DNA from: Saccoglossus kowalevskii
Taxonomy: Eukaryota > Hemichordata > Enteropneusta > Harrimaniidae
Assembly: GCF_000003605.2 (NCBI RefSeq)
Contig: NW_003141806.1
Coordinates: forward strand, 1 to 21,289
Direction of reading: 5' to 3'
DNA length: 21,289 bases
Shown one piece after another: positions 1 through 7,559 of the stretch. Each line of letters begins with the position of its first letter. Position 1 is the first letter of the stretch. The position numbers and the translations under genes were made by a program. The notes below the pieces were generated by a model. That model saw only the letters and a list, made by a program, of their open reading frames with translations, was not told the DNA's origin and ran no database searches.

Positions 1-55
1 AGTGAAAGTATAGTGTGATGGTATCACTGGGGGACAAAGGTGCCATTCTAATGTT
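1..55 (+). repeat. Reference unit of the satellite (first monomer)
   Basis: This unit sets the numbering used here. Landmarks by unit position: AGTGA at 1-5; TATAG at 9-13; GTGA at 15-18; GGTCTC at 20-25 in the consensus (GGTATC in this copy); TCACT at 24-28; a variable G-rich slot at 29-35 (GAGGGAC, GGGGGAC, TGGGGAC, TTGGGAC or GGACGAC); AAAGGTGCC at 36-44, with AAAGATGCC and AAATGTGCC variants; CTCTAATGTT at 46-55. The consensus composition is about 16 A, 17 G, 14 T and 8 C, so GC is about 45 percent and the plus strand carries twice as many G as C. The slot at 29-35 together with 37-42 defines most of the unit classes. Confidence 0.95.
15..27 (+). other. Internal dyad GTGA-5-TCAC present in most units
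   Basis: Unit positions 15-18 (GTGA) and 24-27 (TCAC) are inverted repeats with a five-base loop, usually TGGTC. G14 and T28 could add a wobble pair in RNA. The arms are short, so a stable hairpin is not certain. Variation is informative: in most D-class units both arms change, to GTAA and TTAC, and the dyad is kept. The GATGATCTC variant changes only the loop. Confidence 0.6.
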
Positions 56-57
56 AG
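48..57 (+). other. Dyad CTAA-TG-TTAG across each unit junction
   Basis: The last eight bases of a unit and the first two of the next form CTAATGTTAG, with four-base arms around a two-base centre. In units with the G53 to A change (for example near 326, 881, 1539, 7445 and 21080) the sequence becomes CTAATATTAG, a perfect ten-base palindrome. It is AT-rich and recurs every 55 bases. A protein-binding role is possible but nothing here demonstrates one. Confidence 0.5.
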
Positions 58-385
58 TGAAAGTATAGTGTGATGGTCTCACTGAGGGGCAAAGGTGCCA
101 CTCTAATGTTAGTGAAAGTATAGGGTGATGGTCTTACTGGACAACCAAGGTGCCACTCTAATGTTAGTGAAAGTATAGGGTGATGGTCTCACTGGGGGAC
201 AAAGGTGCCATTCTAATGTTAGTGAAAGTATAGGGTGATGGTCTCACTGGGGGACAAAGGTGCCACTCTAATGTTAGTGAAAGTATAGGGTGATGGTCTC
301 ACTGGGGGACAAAGGTGCCTCTCTAATATTAGTGAAAGTATAGTGTGATGGTCTCACTGAGGGACAAAGGTGCCACTCTAATGTT

Positions 386-440
386 AGTGAAAGTATAGTG
401 TAATGGTCTTACTGGATGACGAAGGTGCCACTCTAATGTT
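386..440 (+). repeat. D-class unit (example): CTTACTGGA with GTGTAAT
   Basis: D-class units differ from the consensus in two blocks: GTGTAATGG for GGGTGATGG at 13-21, and CTTACTGGAYGAC for CTCACTGAGGGAC at 23-35. By eye I count about 24 with GGACGAC, about 14 with GGATGAC and about 8 with GGACAACC in the window. This copy reads GGATGAC followed by GAAGG. The class is concentrated in the first 6 kb and again after 19.6 kb, with a TAGTCTAAT sub-form scattered between 5.6 and 17.2 kb. Confidence 0.85.
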
Positions 441-1217
441 AGTGAAAGTATAGTGTGATGGTCTCACTGAGGGACAAATGTGCCACTCTAATGTTAGTGA
501 AAGTATAGGGTGATGGTCTCACTCACTGAGGGACAAATGTGCCACTCTAATGTTAGTGAAAGTATAGGGTGATGGTCTCACTGAGGGACAAAGGTGCCAC
601 TCTAATGTTAGTGAAAGTATAGGGTGATGGTCTCACTGGGGGACAAAGGTGCTGCCACTCTAATGTTAGTGAAAGCATAGGGTGATGGTCTTACTGGACG
701 ACAAAGGTGCCACTCTAATGTTAGTGAAAGTATAGGGTGATGGTCTCACTAGGGGACAAAGGTGCCACTCTAATGTTAGTGAAAGTATAGGGTGATGGTC
801 TCACTTGGGGACAAAGGTGCCTCTCTAATGTTAGTGAAAGTATAGTGTATTGGTCTCACTTTGGGACAAAGGTGCCACTCTAATATTAGTGAAAGTATAG
901 GGTGATGGTCTCACTGAGGGACAAAGGTGCCACTGCAATGTTAGTGAAAGTATAGTGTAATGGTCTTACTGGATGACAAAGGTGCCACTCTAATGTTAGT
1001 GAAAGTATAGTGTGATGGTCTTACTGGACAACCAAGGTGCCACTCTAATGTTAGTGAAAGTATAGGGTGATGGTCTTACTGGGGGACAAAGGTGCCATTC
1101 TAATGTTAGTGAAAGTATAGGGTGATGGTCTCACTGGGGGACAAAGGTGCCACTCTAATGTTAGTGAAAGTATAGGGTGATGGTCTCACTGGGGGACAAA
1201 GGTGCCATTCTAATGTT

Positions 1218-2211
1218 AGTGAAAGTATAGTGTGATGGTCTCACTGAGGGGCAAAGGTGCCACTCTAATGTTAGTGAAAGTATAGTGTAATGGTCTTACT
1301 GGACGACAAAGGTGCCACTCTAATGTTAGTGAAAGTATAGGGTGATGGTCTTACTGGACAACCAAGGTGCCACTCTAATGTTAGTGAAAGTATAGGGTGA
1401 TGGTCTTACTGGGGGACAAAGGTGCCATTCTAATGTTAGTGAAAGTATAGGGTGATGGTCTCACTGGGGGACAAAGGTGCCACTCTAATGTTAGTGAAAG
1501 TATAGGGTGATGGTCTCACTGGGGGACAAAGGTGCCTCTCTAATATTAGTGAACGTATAGTGTGATGGTCTCACTGAGGGACAAAGGTGCCACTCTAATG
1601 TTAGTGAAAGTATAGTGTAATGGTCTTACTGGACGACAAAGGTGCCACTCTAATGTTAGTGAAAGTATAGTGTGATGGTCTCACTGAGGGACAAATGTGC
1701 CACTCTAATGTTAGTGAAAGTATAGGGTGATGGTCTCACTGAGGGACAAATGTGCCACTCTAATGTTAGTGAAAGTATAGGGTGATGGTCTCACTGAGGG
1801 ACAAAGGTGCCACTCTAATGTTAGTGAAAGTATAGTGTGATGGTCTCACTGAGGGACAAAGGTGCCACTCTAATGTTAGTGAAAGTATAGGGTGATGGTC
1901 TCACTGGGGGACAAAGGTGCTGCCACTCTAATGTTAGTGAAAGCATAGGGTGATGGTCTTACTGGACGACAAAGATGCCACTCTAATGTTAGTGAAAGTA
2001 TAGGGTGATGGTCTCACTGGGGGGACAAAGGTGCCTCTCTAATGTTAGTGAAAGTATAGTGTATTGGTCTCACTTTGGGACAAAGGTGCCACTCTAATAT
2101 TAGTGAAAGTATAGGGTGATGGTCTCACTGAGGGACAAAGGTGCCACTGCAATGTTAGTGAAAGTATAGTGTAATGGTCTTACTGGATGACAAAGGTGCC
2201 ACTCTAATGTT
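1218..2211 (+). repeat. Higher-order repeat copy B
   Basis: The same unit order as copy A from its second unit (GAGGGGC) onward, with edits. An extra GTGTAAT/GGACGAC unit is inserted at 1273. The ACTC insertion seen in unit 10 of A and C is absent. The CTAGGGGAC unit is missing. The unit at 1991 has six Gs where A and C have CTTGGGG. The GTGCTGCC unit (start 1878), AGCATAG unit (1936), GTGTATTGG unit (2047), CTGCAATG unit (2102) and GGATGAC unit (2157) are all retained in order. A unique AACGTA variant occurs at about 1551. Copy B is the more diverged of the three and lacks the near identity seen between A and C. Confidence 0.85.
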
Positions 2212-2816
2212 AGTGAAAGTATAGTGTGATGGTCTCACTGAGGGACAAAGGTGCCACTCTAATGTTAGTGAAAGTATACTGTAATGGTCTTACTGGACGA
2301 CAAAGGTGCCACTCTAATGTTAGTGGAAGTATAGGGTGATGGTCTCACTGGGGGACAAAGGTGCCACTCTAATGTTAGTGGAAGTATAGGGTGATGGTCT
2401 CACTGAGGGACAAAGGTGCCACTCTAATGTTAGTGAAAGTATAGTGTGATGGTCTCACTGAGGGGCAAAGGTGCCACTCTAATGTTAGTGAAAGTATAGT
2501 GTAATGGTCTTACTGGACAACCAAGGTGCCACTCTAATGTTAGTGAAAGTATAGGGTGATGGTCTTACTGGACAACCAAGGTGCCACTCTAATGTTAGTG
2601 AAAGTATAGGGTGATGGTCTCACTGGGGGACAAAGGTGCCACTCTAATGTTAGTGAAAGTATAGGGTGATGGTCTCACTGGGGGACAAAGGTGCCACTAT
2701 AATGTTAGTGAAAGTATAGTGTGATGGTCTGACTTGGGGACAAAGGTGCCACTCTAATGTTAGTGAAAGTATAGTGTAATGGTCTTACTGGACGACAAAG
2801 GTGCCACTCTAATGTT
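2212..2816 (+). repeat. Spacer units between higher-order copies B and C
   Basis: Eleven units. The first five (GAGGG; TACTGTAAT with GGACGAC; two AGTGGAAG units; GAGGGGC) recur after copy C from 3814 at an offset of 1,602, so the B-C homology runs on past the core. Then come two successive GGACAACC units (starts 2487 and 2542), a GGGGGAC unit, an ACTATAATG unit (2652), a GTCTGACTTGGGG unit (2707) and a GGACGAC unit (2762). The ACTATAATG plus GTCTGAC pair is a recognisable two-unit marker that reappears near 6340, 11030, 11360, 15290 and 20140. Confidence 0.8.
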
Positions 2817-3813
2817 AGTGAAAGTATAGTGTGATGGTATCACTGGGGGACAAAGGTGCCATTCTAATGTTAGTGAAAGTATAGTGTGATGGTCTCACTG
2901 AGGGGCAAAGGTGCCACTCTAATGTTAGTGAAAGTATAGGGTGATGGTCTTACTGGACAACCAAGGTGCCACTCTAATGTTAGTGAAAGTATAGGGTGAT
3001 GGTCTCACTGGGGGACAAAGGTGCCATTCTAATGTTAGTGAAAGTATAGGGTGATGGTCTCACTGGGGGACAAAGGTGCCACTCTAATGTTAGTGAAAGT
3101 ATAGGGTGATGGTCTCACTGGGGGACAAAGGTGCCTCTCTAATATTAGTGAAAGTATAGTGTGATGGTCTCACTGAGGGACAAAGGTGCCACTCTAATGT
3201 TAGTGAAAGTATAGTGTAATGGTCTTACTGGACGACAAAGGTGCCACTCTAATGTTAGTGAAAGTATAGTGTGATGGTCTCACTGAGGGACAAATGTGCC
3301 ACTCTAATGTTAGTGAAAGTATAGGGTGATGGTCTCACTCACTGAGGGACAAATGTGCCACTCTAATGTTAGTGAAAGTATAGGGTGATGGTCTCACTGA
3401 GGGACAAAGGTGCCACTCTAATGTTAGTGAAAGTATAGGGTGATGGTCTCACTGGGGGACAAAGGTGCTGCCACTCTAATGTTAGTGAAAGCATAGGGTG
3501 ATGGTCTTACTGGACGACAAAGGTGCCACTCTAATGTTAGTGAAAGTATAGGGTGATGGTCTCACTAGGGGACAAAGGTGCCACTCTAATGTTAGTGAAA
3601 GTATAGGGTGATGGTCTCACTTGGGGACAAAGGTGCCTCTCTAATGTTAGTGAAAGTATAGTGTATTGGTCTCACTTTGGGACAAAGGTGCCACTCTAAT
3701 ATTAGTGAAAGTATAGGGTGATGGTCTCACTGAGGGACAAAGGTGCCACTGCAATGTTAGTGAAAGTATAGTGTAATGGTCTTACTGGATGACAAAGGTG
3801 CCACTCTAATGTT
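2817..3813 (+). repeat. Higher-order repeat copy C (near-identical to copy A)
   Basis: Reads the same as 1-997, unit for unit, including the rare GGTATCAC, ACTC-insertion, GTGCTGCC, AGCATAG and CTAGGGGAC units. The only differences noticed are in the eighth unit, where copy A reads GGATGACGAAGG and copy C reads GGACGACAAAGG. After 3813 copy C continues with the units that follow copy B, not those that follow copy A. So C looks like a join of an A-type core with a B-type right flank, as expected from unequal exchange. Confidence 0.9.
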
Positions 3814-4430
3814 AGTGAAAGTATAGTGTGATGGTCTCACTGAGGGACAAAGGTGCCACTCTAATGTTAGTGAAAGTATACTGTAATGGTCTTACTGGAC
3901 GACAAAGGTGCCACTCTAATGTTAGTGGAAGTATAGGGTGATGGTCTCACTGGGGGACAAAGGTGCCATTCTAATGTTAGTGGAAGTATAGGGTGATGGT
4001 CTCACTGAGGGACAAAGGTGCAACTCTAATGTTAGTGAAAGTATAGTGTGATGGTCTCACTGAGGGGCAAAGGTGCCACTCTAATGTTAGTGAAAGTATA
4101 GTGTAATGGTCTTACTGGACGACAAAGGTGCCACTCTAATGTTAGTGAAAGTATAGGGTGATGTCTCACTGAGGGAAAAAGGTGCCACTCTAATGTTAGT
4201 GAAAGTATGATGTAATGGTCTTACTGGACGACAAAGGTGCCACTCTAATGTTAGTGAAAGTATAGTGTGATGCTATCACTGGGGGACAAAGGTGCCATTC
4301 TAATGTTAGTGAAAGTATAGTGTGATGGTCTCACTGAGGGACAAAGGTGCCACTCTAATGTTAGTGAAAGTATAGTGTAATGGTCTCACTGGGGGGACAA
4401 AGGTGCCACTCTAATGTTAGTGAAACTATA
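3814..4430 (+). repeat. Irregular units after copy C
   Basis: Begins with the same units that follow copy B (GAGGG; TACTGTAAT; two AGTGGAAG units; GAGGGGC; GGACGAC). It then holds several private changes: a 54-base unit with GATGTCTC and GAGGGAAAAAGG near 4160-4190, GTATGATGTAATGG near 4206 where the TATAG motif is rearranged, GATGCTATCAC near 4270 and AACTATAGG near 4424. Private changes are denser here than in copies A-C, which suggests less recent homogenisation of this stretch. Confidence 0.7.
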
Positions 4431-5134
4431 GGGTGATGGTCTCACTGGGGGACAAAGGTGCCACTCTAATGTTAGTGAAAGTATAGGGTGATGGTCTCAC
4501 TGAGGGACAAAGATGCCACTCTAATGTTAGTGAAAGTATAGGGTGATGGTCTCACTGGGGGGACAAAGGTGCCACTCTAATGTTAGTGAAAGTATAGGGT
4601 GATGGTCTCTCTTGGGGACAAATGTGCCACTCTAATGTTAGTGAAAGTATAGGGTGATGGTCTCACTTGGGGACAAAGGTGCCATTCTAATGTTAGTGAA
4701 AGTATAGGGTGATGGTCTCAATGAGGGACAAAGGTGCCACTCTAATGTTAGTGAAAGTATAGTGTGATGTCTCACTGAGGGACAAAGGTGCCACTCTAAT
4801 GTTAGTGAAAGTATAGTGTAATGGTCTTACTGGACGACAAAGGTGCCACTCTAATGTTAGTGAAAGTATAGTGTGATGGTATTACTGGGGGACAAAGGTG
4901 CCACTCTAATGTTAGTGAAAGTAGAGGGTGATGGTCTCACTGGGGGACAAAGGTGCCACTCTAATGTTAGTGAAAGTATAGGGTGATGGTCTCACTGAGG
5001 GACAAAGATGCCACTCTAATGTTAGTGAAAGTATAGGGTGATGGTCTCACTGGGGGGACAAAGGTGCCACTCTAATGTTAGTGAAAGTATAGGGTGATGG
5101 TCTCACTTGGGGACAAATGTGCCACTCTAATGTT
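4431..5134 (+). repeat. Local 494-base duplication (nine units)
   Basis: Bases 4431-4640 repeat at 4925-5134, offset 494. The order in both is GGGGGAC, GAGGGAC with AAAGATGCC, GGGGGGAC, then TTGGGGAC with AAATGTGCC. The only difference noticed is GTCTCTCTT at about 4606 against GTCTCACTT. Between the two copies lie CTTGGGG, TCAATGAGGG, a 54-base GATGTCTC unit, GGACGAC and GGTATTAC units. This is the first place from the left where CTTGGGG units with AAATGTGCC become common. Confidence 0.8.
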
Positions 5135-6015
5135 AGTGAAAGTATATGGTGATGGTCTCACTGAGGGACAAATGTGCCACTCTAATGTTAGTGAAAGTAT
5201 AGGGTGATGGTCTCACTTGGGGACAAAGATGCCACTCTAATGTTAGTGAAAGTATAGTGTGATGGTCTCACTTGGGGACAAATGTGCCACTCTAATGTTA
5301 GTGAAAGTATATGGTGATGGTCTCACTGAGGGACAAATGTGCCACTCTAATGTTAGTGAAAGTATAGGGTGATAATCTCACTTGGGGGACAAAGGTGCCA
5401 CTCTAATGTTAGTGAAAGTATAGGGTGATGGTCTCACTGAGGGACAAAGGTGCCACTCTAATGTTAGTGAAAGTATAGGGTGATGGTCTCACTTGGGGAC
5501 AAAGATGCCACTCTAATGTTAGTGAAAGTATAGGGTGATGGTCTCACTGAGGGACAAAGGTACCACTCTAATGTTAGTGAAAGTATAGTCTAATGGTCTT
5601 ACTGGACGACAAAGGTGCCACTCTAATGTTAGTGAAAGTATATGGTGATGGTCTCACTTGGGGACAAAGATGCCACTCTAATGTTAGTGAAAGTATAGGG
5701 TGATGGTCTCACATGGGGACAAAGATGCCACTCTAATGTTAGTGAAAGTATATGGTGATGGTCTCACTGAGGGACAAATGTGCCACTCTAATGTTAGTGA
5801 AAGTATAGGGTGATGGTCTCACTTGGGGACAAAGATGCCACTCTAATGTTAGTGAAAGTATAGGGTGATGGTCTCACTTGGGGACAAAGATGCCACTCTA
5901 ATGTTAGTGAAAGTATAGGGTGATGGTCTCACTGGGGGACAAAGGTGCCACTCTAATGTTAGTGGAAGTATAGGGTGATGGTCTCACTGGGGGACAAAGG
6001 TGTCACTCTAATGTT
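5135..6015 (+). repeat. Transition zone where TATATGG and TTGGGG/AGATG units appear
   Basis: The first TATATGGTG units (from about 5145) and the first CTTGGGGAC units carrying AAAGATGCC (from about 5217) occur here. Both classes are then frequent until 19.3 kb and were absent from the first 5 kb. Other markers are GATAATCTC near 5372, GAGGGACAAAGGTACC near 5562, TAGTCTAATGG near 5587, CACATGGGG near 5711 and GGTGTCAC near 6000. Units around 5250-5400 resemble those at 8005-8160. This stretch is a boundary between two subfamily domains of the array. Confidence 0.75.
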
Positions 6016-6565
6016 AGTGGAAGTATAGGGTGATGGTCTCACTGAGGGACAAAGGTGCCACTCTAATGTTAGTGAAAGTATAGTGTGATGGTCTCACTGA
6101 GGGGCAAAGGTGCCACTCTAATGTAAGTGAAAGTATAGTGTAATGGTCTTACTGGACGACAAAGGTGCCACTCTAATGTTAGTGAAAGTATAGGGTGATG
6201 GTCTTACTGGACAACCAAGGTGCCACTCTAATGTTAGTGAAAGTATAGGGTGATGGTCTCACTGGGGGACAAAGGTGCCACTCTATTGTTAGTGAAAGTA
6301 TAGGGTGATGGTCTCACTGGGGGACAAAGGTGCCACTATAATGTTAGTGAAAGTATACTGTGATGGTCTGACTTGGGGACAAAGGTGCCACTCTAATGTT
6401 AGTGAAAGTATAGGGTGATGGTCTCACTGGGGGGACAAAGGTGCCTCTCTAATGTTAGTGAAAGTATAGTGTGATGTCTCACTGAGGGACAAAGGTGCCA
6501 CTCTAATGTTAGTGAAAGTATAGTGTAATGGTCTTACTGGACGACAAAGGTGCCACTCTAATGTT
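6016..6565 (+). repeat. Ten-unit segment duplicated at 19818
   Basis: Unit order: AGTGGAAG/GAGGG, GAGGGGC with AATGTAAG, GGACGAC, GGACAACC, GGGGGAC, ACTATAATG, GTCTGACTTGGGG, six-G unit with CTCTC, 54-base GATGTCTC unit, GGACGAC. The same ten units occur at 19818-20367 at an offset of 13,802. Only three differences were noticed: CTCTATTG against CTCTAATG near 6285, GTGAAAGTA against GTGAATGTA near 20097, and TACTGTGATGG against TAGTGTGATGG near 6358. The shared private AATGTAAGTG variant makes common origin clear. Confidence 0.88.
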
Positions 6566-6785
6566 AGTGAAAGTATAGTGTGATGGTCTCACTGGGGGAC
6601 AAAGGTGCCATTCTAATGTTAGTGAAAGTATAGTGTGATGGTCTCACTGAGGGACAAAGGTGCCACTCTAATGTTAGTGAAAGTGAAGGGTGATGGTCTC
6701 ACTGGGGGACAAAGGTGCCACTCTAATGTTAGTGAAAGTATAGGGTGATGGTCTCACTGAGGGACAAATGTGCCACTCTAATGTT
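6566..6785 (+). repeat. Units including the AAGTGAAGGG variant
   Basis: Four units (GGGGGAC with CCATTC, GAGGGAC, GGGGGAC, GAGGGAC with AAATGTGCC). The third begins AGTGAAAGTGAAGGG, where TATAG is changed; the only other place with this change is at about 15686. The surrounding units also match 15357-15780, except that the later copy has an extra 56-base GTGTAAT/GGGGGG unit, moving the offset from 8,949 to 9,005. That indicates gain or loss of exactly one unit in one of the copies. Confidence 0.78.
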
Positions 6786-7339
6786 AGTGAAAGTATAGGG
6801 TGATGGTCTCACTTGGGGGACAAAGGTGCCACTCTAATGTTAGTGAAAGTATAGTGTGATGATCTCACTTGGGGGACAAAGGTGCCACTCTAATGTTAGT
6901 GAAAGTATAGGGTGATGATCTCACTTGGGGGGACAAAGGTGCCACTCTAATGTTAGTGAAAGTATAGGGTGATGGTCTCACTGAGGGACAAAGGTGCCAC
7001 TCTAATGTTAGCGAAAGTATAGGGTGATGGTCTCACTTGGGGACAAATGTGCCACTCTAATGTTAGTGAAAGTATATGGTGATGGTCTCACTGAGGGACA
7101 AAGATGCCACTCTAATGTTAGTGAAAGTATAGGGTGATGATCTCACTGAGGGACAAAGGTGCCACTCTAATGTTAGTGAAAGTATAGGGTGATGGTCTCA
7201 CTTGGGGACAAATGTGCCACTCTAATGTTAGTGAAAGTATAGGGTGATGGTCTCACTTGGGGACAAAGATGCCACTCTAATGTTAGTGAAAGTATAGGGT
7301 GATGGTCTCACTGAGGGACAAAGGTGCCACTCTAATGTT
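6786..7339 (+). repeat. S module, first copy
   Basis: Ten units: two 56-base CACTTGGGGGAC units (the second with GATGATCTC), a 57-base six-G GATGATCTC unit (6898-6954), GAGGG, GCGAAAG with TTGGGG (start 7010), TATATGG with AAAGATGCC, GATGATCTC with GAGGG, TTGGGG with AAATGTGCC, TTGGGG with AAAGATGCC, GAGGG. The module recurs fully or in part at 10265, 12472, 13359, 14523, 17555 and 18219. This copy joins directly to the J module at 7340. Confidence 0.85.
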
Positions 7340-7559
7340 AGTGAAAGTATAGGGTGATGGTCTCACTTGGGGACAAAGGTGCCTCTCTAATGTTAGTGAA
7401 AGTATAGTGTATTGGTCTCACTTTGGGACAAAGGTGCCACTCTAATATTAGTGAAAGTATAGGGTGATGGTCTCACTGAGGGACAAAGGTGCCACTGCAA
7501 TGTTAGTGAAAGTATAGTGTAATGGTCTTACTGGATGACAAAGGTGCCACTCTAATGTT
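7340..7559 (+). repeat. J module, fourth copy
   Basis: Four units: CTTGGGG with CTCTC, GTGTATTGG with CTTTGGG and CTAATATTAG, GAGGG with CTGCAATG, and GTGTAAT with GGATGAC. The same four end higher-order copies A (778-997), B (1991-2211, edited first unit) and C (3594-3813), and recur at 20975-21194. A partial copy sits at 11865-12084. Here and at 20975 the J module follows S- or T-type units, whereas in A-C it follows D- and GGGGG-type units. Confidence 0.88.

Larger units (their letters stand above)
1..997 (+). repeat. Higher-order repeat copy A (18 units)
   Basis: Eighteen units in a specific order. Diagnostic units are: GGTATCAC (unit 1), GAGGGGC (2), GGACAACC (3), CTCTCTAATATT (6), a 4-base ACTC insertion near 521 (10), a 3-base insertion giving GTGCTGCC near 649 (12), AGCATAG (13), CTAGGGGAC (14), GTGTATTGG with CTTTGGG (16), CTGCAATG (17) and GGATGAC (18). 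Cut by the window edge, so it may begin further left. It matches copy C at a constant offset of 2,816 bases over its whole length, with only two differences noticed, both in unit 8. D-class units (CTTACTGGA...) fall at unit starts 111, 386, 668 and 943, every fifth unit. Confidence 0.9.

Noticed and set aside
1-55. CENP-B box as evidence for a centromere
   Set aside because: The box needs CG dinucleotides in a fixed pattern, and the unit consensus has no CpG. No match was seen, so a centromeric role cannot be argued from it.
14-55. The 55-base unit as an old duplication of a 25-30-base half-unit
   Set aside because: GGTG occurs at positions 14 and 39 with loosely similar following bases (CACT, then AAAG/GAAAG), but the alignment needs several gaps and is no better than I would expect by chance.
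5145-5152. TATA-box promoter at TATATGG or TATAG
   Set aside because: The motif is part of the satellite unit and recurs every 55 bases or so with no gene downstream.
5257-5275. Telomere-like TTGGGG or TTAGGG repeats
   Set aside because: TTGGGG occurs once per unit in one class and is never tandem at six-base spacing. TTAGGG is not part of the unit (it reads TTAGTG).
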